Positions 9,618 to 18,371 of a stretch of DNA of 64,000 nucleotides are shown piece after piece. Below the pieces are notes generated by a model. The model saw only the letters and a list, made by a program, of their open reading frames with translations. It had not been told where the DNA came from and did no database searches. Every line of letters begins with the position of its first letter. Position 1 is the first letter of the stretch. The position numbers and the translations under genes are program-made. Source of the stretch: Nitrospirota bacterium (lineage in GTDB: Bacteria > Nitrospirota > Thermodesulfovibrionia > Thermodesulfovibrionales > UBA6898); the NCBI GenBank assembly GCA_016215155.1, contig JACRLQ010000012.1:1-64000 (forward strand), read 5' to 3'.

Positions 9618-10925
9618 ATGTTAAAAAGATCCTTACTCTTTGTTGTGACCGTTGTTATGTTGCTTACAGTCGCACGGACTGCGCCCGCCGAGCTGTACGC
9701 GGTCGGCCCGGCTGACACGCCTGTTCCGCCCGGAAGCGGGTACCCGCTTTGGTATCAGGACACGAAAGGGTTGGCGCTCGAACTCTGCCTCACGCCTCCT
9801 GATGCGGGGCCGCCGTGCTTTTTTGACCCGGTGGTCGGCGGCAATGCGCTTTCAGCCGCTACAGGTTTCGGCGGCGAGGCCTTCTGGTTTCTGTCCGATG
9901 GGTTGATTGACGATCCGACGGTCAACGGGCTGGTAGTCATGGGGGTCGAGGCGGCGTACGGCGCGGGAGATCCGGCCGCCGATACCCAGATCTCTTTTTC
10001 GCGCATAAGGATACGGGTAGACGTGCCTGACGGCACTCCCGGCGGGACTTACATCATCACCCACCCCTATGGAGTCAACACGTATTCCGGTCTTCCGGCC
10101 TGCGCGACGGACCCCGGAGCATTTTGTAAAAACGTAATCAATGAAACGATCGATGTCGGAGTGGGGGCCCCGGGTGACTTTACAGGGGCGCTTAAGGGCA
10201 GAATCGGGCCTTTCCTTACCATGGATCCGACCGACCCTAATTATGCCGCGATCCAGCTCGCATGGCCTGGCTATATAGGGGACGCGGGCACGCCGGTCAA
10301 GGTGACGGGCAGTCCGTTCGGCACAAACTATTTCCGGATCCAGGGCCCGGGGGGGATAGATGTGACTCAAAACCTCTTTACCCTCATGGGGAAATTTTAT
10401 ACAGGGACGCTGCCTACTCCTCTGTCGGTCCAAAGGGCCAGCTACAGCAGGACCGCGGCCGCGGGAAATCCCGGCCAGATCGATCTCTTCGCTACTTCGG
10501 CCGCACTGGCTACGCTGTCCGTCTCCGGCGCCGGCATTCCGGCTACACCGCTGTCGGGAGATGGGACAGGCAGGTTTTTTGTCCATATCCCTCTGGCCAG
10601 TGCCACAACGGTCCCGGCGACTCTTACCGTGACCGCGGACAACTCCGCGATATTCGCTAACAATACACAGACCTCCGTTCCCATTGCGACGACCGATTTT
10701 GTGACCGTAAGGAAAGTCGAATACAATCCGGTCTCGGGCGCTCTGACCATCGAGGCGTCCTCCGGCGATGAAGCCCCGGCCCCTACCCTGACGGCAACGG
10801 GTTTTTCGGACCTCACCGGGGGTACTCTCGTCCTGAGTACCGCGTCGCCCTTATCGTTTATCGAGGTCCTGTCCTCTGCCGGAGGGGGCGACTCGGGCAA
10901 GGTCCGTGTTTTAAGGCCGCAATAA
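9618..10925 (+). CDS. secreted protein of unknown function, paralogue A
   Basis: 435 residues with a signal peptide (SLLFVVTVVMLLTVARTAPA) and AGGAGG upstream of the ATG. I do not recognise the family. The protein is rich in Gly, Thr, Ala and Pro, almost free of Lys, with Cys-containing blocks such as LCLTPPDAGPPCFF and SGLPACATDPG. The first roughly 400 residues are clearly similar to the next gene's product: both share LxLELCLTPPDAGPPCFFDP, GFGGExFWFL, VEAAYGAGDP and RIRVDVPDGTxGGTY. The two are a tandem duplication. It lies 27 bases after the SCO gene on the same strand, so it may be part of the multicopper oxidase operon. It could be an extracellular matrix or surface component; this is a guess from composition only. 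Confidence 0.85.
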   Translation: MLKRSLLFVVTVVMLLTVARTAPAELYAVGPADTPVPPGSGYPLWYQDTKGLALELCLTPPDAGPPCFFDPVVGGNALSAATGFGGEAFWFLSDGLIDDPTVNGLVVMGVEAAYGAGDPAADTQISFSRIRIRVDVPDGTPGGTYIITHPYGVNTYSGLPACATDPGAFCKNVINETIDVGVGAPGDFTGALKGRIGPFLTMDPTDPNYAAIQLAWPGYIGDAGTPVKVTGSPFGTNYFRIQGPGGIDVTQNLFTLMGKFYTGTLPTPLSVQRASYSRTAAAGNPGQIDLFATSAALATLSVSGAGIPATPLSGDGTGRFFVHIPLASATTVPATLTVTADNSAIFANNTQTSVPIATTDFVTVRKVEYNPVSGALTIEASSGDEAPAPTLTATGFSDLTGGTLVLSTASPLSFIEVLSSAGGGDSGKVRVLRPQ

Positions 10926-10970
10926 CAGTATGCCGGTTTGAAGCGCTACGCGAGAGCCAAGGAGGAAACG

Positions 10971-13094
10971 ATGAAGAAATTTAGATTGATCCTGATGATA
11001 TATGCAGTAATAGTTTGCTGCGGAGGTGTTTCATACGGGGCCTTGACCGCTGTAGGCCCGACAAGCGCCCAGACTAATTTTCCGCTTTTTTATACGGATT
11101 CAAACACCCTTTCGCTCGAACTATGTCTTACCCCGCCGGATGCCGGGCCGCCCTGTTTCTTCGACCCTGTAATCCAGGGTAATCTCCTTTCCGGGATGAC
11201 CGGTTTCGGCGGTGAGGGTTTCTGGTTTCTAGCGGACAGTCAGCTGGACTCCGGGGGGGTCACCGGGACTCTGGTTCTGGCAGTCGAGGCGGCCTACGGG
11301 GCCGGCGATCCTGAACCAGGCACGCAGATATCCTTTGCCCGCGTCCGCATCAGGGTGGACGTTCCGGACGGAACATCCGGAGGGACGTACACGGTCACTC
11401 ATCCCTACGGAGTCAGAACTTATGCCGGTATCCCGGCCTGCAATGACCCAGGAAGAACGTGCAGCGTGATCAACGAAACGCTTGATGTGGGCGTGGGAGC
11501 CCCCGGTGTCTTTACAGGTGCCCTTGCCGGGGAGATAGGGCCCTTCTTGACGATGGACCCTCTTGACACCAACTATGCCGTTATTACTGCATTATGGCCT
11601 GGGTATATCGGCGACTCTGCCACTCCAGTAAAGGTGGTCGGCAGCCCGTTTACTACAAATTACTTCCGCGTAGAAGGACCTGGCGGCATTGACGTTCAGC
11701 AGGACCTCTTCACTCTTATTGGAAAGATCTACACCGGAAATGTCCCCACCGCGCTGAAGATTGACCGGGTGGCCTATACAAGGAGCGCAGCTCCCGGCAA
11801 CCCGGGTCATGTTGACATTTTCGCTACGTCGGCGCCGCTTGCCACTGTGAATGGATCAGGAAGCGGACTCCCCTTAACCGCCCTCACCGGCGACGGTGCG
11901 GGCAATTTTTACGCTCATATATTCCTGGCGAGTGCGACGACACTGCCCGCGGTGGTGACGGTGACCGCGAACAATTCGGCAAATGATCCGACAAATCTCA
12001 TAACGACCCTGTTCTCCACGCTTAGCGACTTTGTCACTATTTCACGCGCGGAGTACAGTACATCCTGCGGGAAGCTCGCAATCGATGCGTCATCGAGCGA
12101 CCAGCTCGCTCCTCTTCCGCAGCTTTCAGCCGCCGGGTTCGGCAATCTGTCACCGGTCGCGCCGGCTCCGCTGCAACGCAGGGTCGTCACTACGGCAGGC
12201 ACCCCGCCCGTCGCCGTCATGCCGCCGTCAGAGATATCCGTAACGTCGGCCAAAGGCGGCTCGGAGAAAAAATTGGTAAGCATTGTGGAGAACATTGCGC
12301 CTGTTGCGAACTATGATGCAGCCATTACCGACATTCAGACCGTCAAAGTTATTAACGTTCTCGCCAACGACGTGGACTTGGACGGTTCAATCAACACCGC
12401 TTCGGTCTCGATTGTGACACCTGCCGCGCATGGGACTGCCGTGGCGAACGTTGATGGCACCGTTACGTATACTCCTGACGGGATATTTGTCGGCACGGAC
12501 AGCTTCACCTATACGGTCCAGGATACGCCTTGTGCTCCATCAGTGCTTGTAGCGACATCGAATGCGGCGACAGTCACCGTGGCCGTCAATGCCTATTCAC
12601 TTTTGTTGACGAAGACCGGCCCCGGCACCGTGACAAGCACGCCGGCCGGGATTGACTGCGGTGACCGGTGCAGCGCTAATTTCGCCCCCGGCCAGCTCGT
12701 CACACTTACGGCGGTCCCTGACGCGCTTTCGGCGCTGCTGGGCTGGTCCGTGGACTGTACCGGAAGCGCGCTTGAATGCTCGCTTACGATGAACACGGCA
12801 AAGAATGTGACGGCAACGTTCGATGCCTGCTCAAATTCGACTGTCCGTGTTTCGCCGAACTTTTATACGGCCATTTCCGATGCCTATACCAACGTTCAGA
12901 CGCCGGCTGTCTATGACCTGAGGGGCGGCGCGCTGGTCACCTATACCGTGCCGCTCTTCGATCAGGCCCGGACCGTTACCCTGCGAGGCGGCTATGACTG
13001 CGGCTATGCGGTCAGATCGGGTACTTCGTCCGTTACCGGTCCCGTAACTGTCTCCGGAGGCGCGGTCACCGCCGACAGCATTACTATTGAGTAA
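10971..13094 (+). CDS. secreted multidomain surface protein, paralogue B
   Basis: About 707 residues. ATG at 10971 is chosen over a TTG at 10938 because GGAGG lies five bases upstream and a signal peptide follows at once (LILMIYAVIVCCGGVSYG). Residues about 20-400 are a paralogue of the previous protein. Then comes a cadherin-like/Ig module typical of repeat adhesins (VLANDVDLDGS...GTVTYTPDG..GTDSFTYTV), a divergent InlB-type B-repeat (GPGTVTSTPAGIDCG ... LGWSVDCTG ... KNVTATFDAC), and a C-terminal domain containing TLRGGYDCGY. That C-terminal pair also ends the unrelated P-domain protein at 51.6-55.1 kb. It is likely exported to the cell surface; its role is unknown. Confidence 0.87.
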   Translation: MKKFRLILMIYAVIVCCGGVSYGALTAVGPTSAQTNFPLFYTDSNTLSLELCLTPPDAGPPCFFDPVIQGNLLSGMTGFGGEGFWFLADSQLDSGGVTGTLVLAVEAAYGAGDPEPGTQISFARVRIRVDVPDGTSGGTYTVTHPYGVRTYAGIPACNDPGRTCSVINETLDVGVGAPGVFTGALAGEIGPFLTMDPLDTNYAVITALWPGYIGDSATPVKVVGSPFTTNYFRVEGPGGIDVQQDLFTLIGKIYTGNVPTALKIDRVAYTRSAAPGNPGHVDIFATSAPLATVNGSGSGLPLTALTGDGAGNFYAHIFLASATTLPAVVTVTANNSANDPTNLITTLFSTLSDFVTISRAEYSTSCGKLAIDASSSDQLAPLPQLSAAGFGNLSPVAPAPLQRRVVTTAGTPPVAVMPPSEISVTSAKGGSEKKLVSIVENIAPVANYDAAITDIQTVKVINVLANDVDLDGSINTASVSIVTPAAHGTAVANVDGTVTYTPDGIFVGTDSFTYTVQDTPCAPSVLVATSNAATVTVAVNAYSLLLTKTGPGTVTSTPAGIDCGDRCSANFAPGQLVTLTAVPDALSALLGWSVDCTGSALECSLTMNTAKNVTATFDACSNSTVRVSPNFYTAISDAYTNVQTPAVYDLRGGALVTYTVPLFDQARTVTLRGGYDCGYAVRSGTSSVTGPVTVSGGAVTADSITIE

Positions 13095-13108
13095 CCGTAT
13101 CATGTTCT

Positions 13109-13145
13109 TAAATCGGGGACTGAGGAGATATCAGTCCCCGATTTA
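13109..13145. terminator. long hairpin between convergent genes
   Basis: A perfect 15-base-pair stem, TAAATCGGGGACTGA (13109-13123) and its complement (13131-13145), with a seven-base loop. It sits between the ends of the convergent secreted-protein gene and the cytochrome/binding-protein fusion gene, so it may stop transcription from either side. Only short A/T ends flank it, so it is not a textbook U-tract terminator. Confidence 0.6.
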
Positions 13146-13173
13146 CCTCCGTGTCCAAAAAGATCCCGCCGGA

Positions 13174-14769
13174 CTATCGCGATGGAAACCATCCCTTCAA
13201 AGAGGTCCCGCCGGTTGTCTTTTCATTGCCGCCGGTAACGACAATATAGGCGCCGGACAGACCCGTCCGGATGTTTTTTCCAAAGGTGATCGGCGGTGTC
13301 AGACCGGTTTCGAACCCTCTGAGGCCCTCGAGTGTCTCGATAAAACGCTCCCTGCTCAAATCCCTGCCTGAGCGGCGGAGCACTTCCTCAAGGACCTTTA
13401 CTGCCGCATACGCGGACAGTTTCGCAAGCTGATTGGCCTCAGGCGCCCCGGACGCGAAGGCCTCTTTGGAGCGCCTGTCCTTGCCGCTCTCGCGGACTTC
13501 TCCGGGGATAGCGGGATACGCAAGATATGTCGTGTTTCTTAAGCGCGGCGGGATCGCGCCGATGCCAGTCCCTGTAAGTATGCCCGACAGAAGGACAAGT
13601 GGAGGCGGGTCCGCCTCTGAAATGACGCCCATCAGCGCTGTTACCTCTGTCGGGCTTCCCAGATGCACAATCAGGCGGACCTGGTTTTTCCTGAGATGAC
13701 CAAGCGCCTCCGCGGCATCAAATGCGCCCTTTCTATATTCGAGCGTAAGAATTTTTTTCCATCCGAGGTCCCTGTAGCGTCCGGCAACGGCGCCTGCAAT
13801 GCCGACCGCCTCTTTCTGTGAGGGATAGAGCAGGGCGATCCCCGGGTCGACGAGCCCGAGCTCTTTTTGGGAAAAAGACGCAAGGGCCAGCAGCTGGTCT
13901 TTCAGCCCCGGAAATAGATAGAAGCCGTATCGGCCCATCAACAGGTCATCAGGCGGGTTCAGTGTAAGCGGACCGATCAGTGGCGTACGCGCGGTTTCGA
14001 CGGCGGCGGACAATTCGCGGTCGGACTCCGGGGTGTATGTGCCGATCAGGCAGAAAAGTTCGTCTCTGTCGAGTATATCCATGATTGCTTTACGGTGAGA
14101 GAGCCTGTCGGACGGAAGCTTTTCGACGGAAAGTTCAAGCCTTCTGTTATATATACCTCCCCTGCCATTGATGTCATCGATGTAGGCGCGCAGGGACCTT
14201 TCGATGATTTCCCCGGGAGACCCCGGAGGTGAGTCGGATGGTAAAATCGTGCCGACCCTGATGACTCGTCCGTCTACCCCCGGACCTTCGGATGTTCCAA
14301 GGACCGAAAGATACGCGATCAGGGCGTCCATGTCTTTATCAGACATATCATATACCGGCATGGCGGGGTCTCCGCGCTTGCCGCCAGGATATATACCATC
14401 CCTGAGGTAACTCCTAAGAGACTCCTTCGTGAAGGCAGGGTGTACCGTCCCGTCCGGGTGTATGTGGCCGCCGGACTTCATCAGGTATTTCCAGGTTATA
14501 TTAGTAGGCTCGATCCCGCTTTCGGGCCGGCCCTTTCCGTCATATCCGTGACAACCGGCGCAGGCCGCGCCCTGTCCCTGAATTTCGATAAGTCCCCTCC
14601 CGAAATAGCCGGTAATAGCCGGGCCGGAGGGTGAGGCCCCGAAGAAATAGATCTTTCGCCCCTCATTTTCCAAAGGGGACCCGGCCGCGGCTGAAACTGT
14701 AACAGGGGAGATGGCCGCCAAAAAAGCGAAAGTAATAAGGAAGTGTATTGAAGGGGACTTTAGCGTCAT
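13174..14769 (-). CDS. cytochrome c / periplasmic ligand-binding protein fusion
   Basis: About 531 residues from the ATG at 14769. A longer frame begins at 14835, but 14769 starts a clean signal peptide (IHFLITFAFLAAISPVTVSAA). The N-terminal part is a mono-haem class I cytochrome c: CAGCH near residue 70 of this start, and a probable distal Met in GDPAMPVYDMSD. From about residue 170 onward the protein is a type 1 periplasmic binding domain like LivJ/branched-chain amino-acid receptors (RVGTILPSDSPPG... AYIDDINGRGGIYNRRLEL). The fusion suggests ligand-dependent or ligand-delivering electron transfer in the periplasm, or a sensor; no ABC transporter genes are adjacent. It converges with the multicopper oxidase operon, so a functional link is possible but unproven. 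Confidence 0.9.
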   Translation of the reverse strand: MTLKSPSIHFLITFAFLAAISPVTVSAAAGSPLENEGRKIYFFGASPSGPAITGYFGRGLIEIQGQGAACAGCHGYDGKGRPESGIEPTNITWKYLMKSGGHIHPDGTVHPAFTKESLRSYLRDGIYPGGKRGDPAMPVYDMSDKDMDALIAYLSVLGTSEGPGVDGRVIRVGTILPSDSPPGSPGEIIERSLRAYIDDINGRGGIYNRRLELSVEKLPSDRLSHRKAIMDILDRDELFCLIGTYTPESDRELSAAVETARTPLIGPLTLNPPDDLLMGRYGFYLFPGLKDQLLALASFSQKELGLVDPGIALLYPSQKEAVGIAGAVAGRYRDLGWKKILTLEYRKGAFDAAEALGHLRKNQVRLIVHLGSPTEVTALMGVISEADPPPLVLLSGILTGTGIGAIPPRLRNTTYLAYPAIPGEVRESGKDRRSKEAFASGAPEANQLAKLSAYAAVKVLEEVLRRSGRDLSRERFIETLEGLRGFETGLTPPITFGKNIRTGLSGAYIVVTGGNEKTTGGTSLKGWFPSR

Positions 14770-14776
14770 CGTAAAC

Positions 14777-14782
14777 ATTATA
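14777..14782 (-). promoter_or_regulatory. -10 box giving a leaderless start
   Basis: TATAAT on the minus strand, exactly seven bases before the ATG at 14769, with no Shine-Dalgarno sequence. Transcription would start at or next to the start codon. The same arrangement recurs at four other genes in the window. Confidence 0.5.
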
Positions 14783-14865
14783 ACAGGGTGTCGAACGAAA
14801 ACAGCGTAAATGTCGTTTATGCTAAACTTATCCATCTGACAGACCGGACCGGACAGGAGGTTGCC

Positions 14866-15153
14866 ATGAGCATATGCGCGCTATGCGGAAAAGATATCGA
14901 GACGGAAAAATTCATAACAAGAAAGACCTCCTGCCCAAAATGCGGCGGCGACCTGCATATCTGCCTTAACTGCCGGTTCTATTGCGAGACTTCCCATAAC
15001 AAGTGTCTGGAGCCGAAGGCCGAATTCCAGCGGACGCGCGACAAGGCGAATTTCTGCGATTATTTTTCATTCGCGGGGGCTAAGGCGGGAGGGCGGGCGG
15101 AAGGAACTAAGGTCGACGTAAAAAAGGCCTTCGACGATCTGTTCAGGAAATAG
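14866..15153 (+). CDS. small zinc-ribbon protein
   Basis: 95 residues from the ATG at 14866, chosen because GGAGG lies five bases upstream; an ATG at 14788 extends the frame into the divergent promoter region. It has Cys pairs CALCGKD, CPKCGGD and CLNCRFYC plus later C residues (CLEP, NFCDYF), consistent with one or two zinc ribbons. The C-terminus ends in a hydrophilic helix (VDVKKAFDDLFRK). I do not recognise a named function. It is transcribed divergently from the cytochrome fusion. Confidence 0.75.
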   Translation: MSICALCGKDIETEKFITRKTSCPKCGGDLHICLNCRFYCETSHNKCLEPKAEFQRTRDKANFCDYFSFAGAKAGGRAEGTKVDVKKAFDDLFRK

Positions 15154-15176
15154 GTATCTTTGTGTAAAGCTAAAGA

Positions 15177-15240
15177 CACCCTGGGTCCCTTGCCCCGGGT
15201 GAGCCGCCGAGAAGACCGGGTCAAGCCCGGGGATGACGGC
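15177..15240. repeat. intergenic palindromic (REP-like) element
   Basis: Between convergent genes. CACCC (15177-15181) pairs with GGGTG (15197-15201), and CCGGG (15216-15220) with CCCGG (15226-15230), followed by GGATGACGG. This GGTCAAGCCCGGGGATGAC type of sequence is a common dispersed intergenic repeat in many bacteria. It may also act as a terminator for both flanking genes. Confidence 0.4.
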
Positions 15241-15245
15241 GTTAA

Positions 15246-16268
15246 TCATCTCAACACAAGGACGATCGCGTACGCCATGTAAAGCAGTCCGCCGAAGAGC
15301 ATCACCAAAGGTGAGACGCGCTTTTTCACGACAATGGCCCCCAGGACGACCAGGGCCGAGGTTATCGCAAGAACGGCCGAAAAAAGCGCCATACCGGTAA
15401 GCCTCCAGTCCGTATAGAGGAGCCCCACGGAGACAGGGAACGTCGCCTGAAAGACCATCGCTCCGGTGATGTTGCCGAGCGCAAGAGTGTCCCTGCCCTT
15501 CCAGGTCCAGGTCACGCTGTTGAATTTTTCGGGCAGTTCCGTGGCCACCGGGGCCAGAAGCAGCGCGAAGATCAGAGGCTCGAGCCCAAAACTGACCGAT
15601 ATGCGCTCCAGACTTTTCACGAACGTATGGGCCCCCTGCACCATTACGGCGAGCGACGCGGTAACCTGCACCAGAATAAGTATGGGTGATGGACGCTGGG
15701 CCGTCCCGAACTTTATGAATCTGCCGAGCATCTTCCATAGATAGAGATGACCGCCATGTTCAATCTCCGCGGATTCCCCCCTGAAGGTCATCCAGGCGTA
15801 GAATATATATCCTCCGACGAGGGCAATCGCAAGGGGGACCGCGACCGTCCTGCCGAAGGCCAATGGCAGGACGACCGCTGCCAGGTACATCACGAGAAAG
15901 AAGGTGACGTCCCTTTTTACGGAATGGACCTCGATATTGAGTTCAAACCTGCGGTTGCCTTTTATGGCCGATACGGCCACGGTAAGACCCACAAGGAAGA
16001 AGGCAAGGGTCGAAAGCATGAACGGGGCCCCAAGAATCGCGCCGACGCCGATCTCTTTTGCCGAATCTCCGCCGTACATGAAAATGGCGACCACAGGCAG
16101 GATAGTCTCAGGAAGGGCCGTGCCGACCGCGGCCAGGAGGCTTCCGACTACGGCCTGCGAAAAGGAAAAGTGCCTGCCGAGGGCTTCTATCCCGTTTGTG
16201 AAAAATTCCGCGGCCAAAAGGATGAGTACGAGCCCGGCAAGGAGCAGGGCGGACTGTATGAGCATCAA
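15246..16268 (-). CDS. sodium/calcium exchanger family (CaCA) membrane protein
   Basis: 340 residues and about ten hydrophobic segments arranged as two inverted halves. The alpha-repeat signatures are visible: VGTALPETILP in the first half and LAPVATELPEKFNSV in the second, each with the acidic residue that binds cation. Such proteins exchange Ca2+ (or another cation) for Na+ or H+ across the inner membrane. The start overlaps the stop of the upstream Usp gene by four bases, so the two are translationally coupled. Ion specificity cannot be read from the sequence. Confidence 0.9.
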   Translation of the reverse strand: MMLIQSALLLAGLVLILLAAEFFTNGIEALGRHFSFSQAVVGSLLAAVGTALPETILPVVAIFMYGGDSAKEIGVGAILGAPFMLSTLAFFLVGLTVAVSAIKGNRRFELNIEVHSVKRDVTFFLVMYLAAVVLPLAFGRTVAVPLAIALVGGYIFYAWMTFRGESAEIEHGGHLYLWKMLGRFIKFGTAQRPSPILILVQVTASLAVMVQGAHTFVKSLERISVSFGLEPLIFALLLAPVATELPEKFNSVTWTWKGRDTLALGNITGAMVFQATFPVSVGLLYTDWRLTGMALFSAVLAITSALVVLGAIVVKKRVSPLVMLFGGLLYMAYAIVLVLR

Positions 16269-17140
16269 TGCACTACAAGCACGGGGCAGGGTGATGTCTT
16301 GAGCACATGTTCCGTAGTACTCCCTATCAGTATGCTCTCCAGATATGACAGGCCGCGCGCCCCTATTACTATCAGGTCGAAGGAACGCTCCGAGGCGAAC
16401 TTTGAGATCATCTCCCCCGGACTGCCCTCAAGCACTTCCGTATCTCCCTCGGTCCCGCATTCCCTGGAGAGCGATGAGATTGCGGCCTCCGACTCGGCGC
16501 GCATCAGGTCGTCGAATCTCTCCAGGTCCCTGTCGTCCATCCTGTTCCAGAGCGACAGCCGCTCCTTGATAATATGAGAAGGGATGACGTTGATCAGGGT
16601 CAGGCCGGCGCCATACACAGAGGCATAGGAGCACGCGAAAGAGACCGCCTTCTTCGAGTGCTCAGAGAAATCGACAGGACAGAGTATCTTCCTGATCCTT
16701 ACGGAACCGATACGAACAGGGGGTGCGTCGGACCTTGTCCTTACCACCAGCATAGGCGCCCGCAGGGACATAATGAGCCTTTCGGAACTGCTCGGCCTGA
16801 ACATATGGGACCTGAAGCCTATCACGAGAAGGTCCGGACGTTTCTCTTCGATAACTCCTGTAAAGGACTCGTGAAGACGGCCGACCACGATACGCGAATC
16901 CGTTTTTAAACCGGAGGCGGTGAGGAGGTCCTTCCATCTCGAAAGTTCGGCCTCTTCCCGTTTCTTTTCGTCCTCTATGTAGGAGGTCAGGTACGGAGGC
17001 GGTGTCAGAAGGTAGTCCAGCACGTAGAGGAGACTTACCGAGGCCCCCATCCCTGAGGCCATATACGCGGCGTAGGCCACGACCTTCTCGGAATCAGGCC
17101 CCAGGTCGATGCCGGCGACTATGGATTTTTCAGTGTTCAT
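16265..17140 (-). CDS. tandem universal stress protein (two UspA domains)
   Basis: 291 residues in two UspA-type halves. The second half has the ATP-binding signature: VIGARGLSYLESILIGSTTE ends in the expected G-2x-G-9x-G-S/T pattern. The corresponding loop of the first half (VIGFRSHMFRPSSSERL) is degraded, so probably only one site binds nucleotide. Usp proteins are cytoplasmic stress regulators; one fused or coupled with a transporter often modulates it. The gene directly precedes and overlaps the CaCA exchanger gene, which suggests it controls that exchanger (inference). Confidence 0.9.
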   Translation of the reverse strand: MNTEKSIVAGIDLGPDSEKVVAYAAYMASGMGASVSLLYVLDYLLTPPPYLTSYIEDEKKREEAELSRWKDLLTASGLKTDSRIVVGRLHESFTGVIEEKRPDLLVIGFRSHMFRPSSSERLIMSLRAPMLVVRTRSDAPPVRIGSVRIRKILCPVDFSEHSKKAVSFACSYASVYGAGLTLINVIPSHIIKERLSLWNRMDDRDLERFDDLMRAESEAAISSLSRECGTEGDTEVLEGSPGEMISKFASERSFDLIVIGARGLSYLESILIGSTTEHVLKTSPCPVLVVH

Positions 17141-17170
17141 GCATAAAAGGATAGCAGAGAGCGGACAATA

Positions 17171-17201
17171 AATAAAAGGGGCGGAAATGACCTTCCGCCC
17201 C
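17171..17201 (-). terminator. rho-independent terminator of the HU gene
   Basis: On the minus strand a nine-base-pair GC stem (GGGGCGGAA/TTCCGCCCC at 17178-17201 on the plus strand) with a six-base loop is followed by TTTTATT. It lies 18 bases after the HU stop codon. Confidence 0.8.
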
Positions 17202-17218
17202 CGGGGAAAAACGATATC

Positions 17219-17494
17219 TTATTTCTTTACGGCATCCTTGAGAGTCTTGCCGGCTGTAAACTTGGGTGTCTTAGCCGCAGGGATGTTGATTACCGCTCCG
17301 GTCCGCGGATTCCGGCCTTTTCTGGCCTTCCTCTTCGTTACCGCGAAGGTGCCAAATCCGACGATGGTTACCTTCTGGCCTTTCTTCAAGGCCGCCTTGA
17401 TCGAATCAAGGGTAGCGTCAAAAGCCCTTCCTGCATCGGCCTTGCTGAGACCGGCGCCCGAAGCTATTTTGTCGATGAGTTCCGTCTTTGTCAT
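17219..17494 (-). CDS. HU-family nucleoid DNA-binding protein
   Basis: 91 residues, the usual HU size. Typical features are the N-terminal helices ([21 protein letters not shown]), the GFGTF turn and the DNA-binding arm with RKGRNPRTG, where the Pro intercalates into DNA. It bends and compacts DNA and assists recombination, replication and also NtrC-type promoter looping. A strong ribosome site (GGGGGGAG) precedes the ATG, and the gene has its own promoter and terminator. Confidence 0.96.
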   Translation of the reverse strand: MTKTELIDKIASGAGLSKADAGRAFDATLDSIKAALKKGQKVTIVGFGTFAVTKRKARKGRNPRTGAVINIPAAKTPKFTAGKTLKDAVKK

Positions 17495-17545
17495 TAATTC
17501 TCCCCCCTTTCATGATTATTTATTGATTACAAATGGACTGGAATA

Positions 17546-17574
17546 ACAGTATCAAGAACTTATTGTTTTGTCAA
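17546..17574 (-). promoter_or_regulatory. sigma-70 promoter of the HU gene
   Basis: On the minus strand TTGACA (17569-17574) and TACTGT (17546-17551) are separated by 17 bases, the ideal spacing. It lies about 50 bases upstream of the HU start. Confidence 0.65.
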
Positions 17575-17702
17575 GCCCCTCCAACACACGGAAACGGCTC
17601 AGGAAGGAGACCGGACCTTGTTTCTGAAAGCCGGCGGGGGCCGTGGACCGGTATTGAACGGTCCGCTTTTTATCCCTTTTGGCCGGGGCTGAACAATTCT
17701 GA

Positions 17703-17708
17703 TATAAT
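17703..17708 (+). promoter_or_regulatory. extended -10 box giving a leaderless start
   Basis: TGATATAAT is an extended -10 element whose last base is seven bases before the ATG at 17716. A weak -35 (TTGGCC) lies 18 bases upstream of the hexamer. No Shine-Dalgarno sequence is present. Confidence 0.5.
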
Positions 17709-17715
17709 GTCAGCC

Positions 17716-18255
17716 ATGCGGGAAGTCGAGGTAAAGATACTGAATATTGACCGGACCGAAATTGAGGGAAAGCTCCTGAGGCTCGGAGCTGAAAAGGTCT
17801 TTGATGACGAAATCCATGCGGTCTATTACGATACCGCGGATTCCGCGATCCAAAAAAGCGGCGGGGCGCTCCGGCTCCGCAGCGAGGGCGGGAAGGCGGT
17901 CCTGACGCTGAAGCTTCACATCGAGGACGCCCGGGCAAAGGTCAGGGAGGAGAAGGAGGTGTGCGTATCCGACTTCGGGGAGATGCGGTCTATCCTCCTT
18001 TGTCTTGGGTACTCGGTCCGGCTCGAGATGAAGAAACATCGCACGACATACGAACTCGAAGGTGTCAGATTTGAACTGGACAGGTATCATGGAGAACACG
18101 GTTTTATCCCTGAATTCCTTGAGATCGAAGGTAAGGACATATCAGAGGTATATCATTATGCCGGGCTGCTGGGATTTACCCCCCCGGATTGTCTTCCCTG
18201 GGACGCGGTCCAGCTGGCCGTACACTACAGCCTCTCCGCCAAAGAAGAAGCCTGA
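17716..18255 (+). CDS. CYTH-domain protein (class IV adenylate cyclase/thiamine triphosphatase-like)
   Basis: 179 residues. The start at 17716 puts the family signature ExExK (MREVEVKIL) at the very N-terminus, as is usual; ATG 17707 adds three residues, and the frame opens much further upstream without homology. Other CYTH features are alternating charged strands: LRLRSEGGKAVLTLK, REEKEV, FELDRY and FLEIEGKD. CYTH enzymes bind triphosphates and divalent metal in a beta-barrel; members include CyaB-type adenylate cyclases and tripolyphosphatases. The exact substrate is not decidable here. It precedes msbA but shows no clear functional tie to it. Confidence 0.87.
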   Translation: MREVEVKILNIDRTEIEGKLLRLGAEKVFDDEIHAVYYDTADSAIQKSGGALRLRSEGGKAVLTLKLHIEDARAKVREEKEVCVSDFGEMRSILLCLGYSVRLEMKKHRTTYELEGVRFELDRYHGEHGFIPEFLEIEGKDISEVYHYAGLLGFTPPDCLPWDAVQLAVHYSLSAKEEA

Positions 18256-18371
18256 TACCCCCTCCGGAGGACCTGCTTTATATTGAGAGACCTGTTGAAT
18301 TATAATTTTAAAGCCGGTAACGGACACTGGGAAGCCGGACTCGGAACCCGGCATACGGAGACCATCGACTG

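Noticed and set aside
9852-10586. 244-codon antisense frame within paralogue A
   Set aside because: Arg-rich composition typical of shadow frames; no family.
15747-16577. 276-codon plus-strand frame opposite the exchanger and Usp genes
   Set aside because: Both overlapped genes are well supported; the frame is low-complexity and charged.
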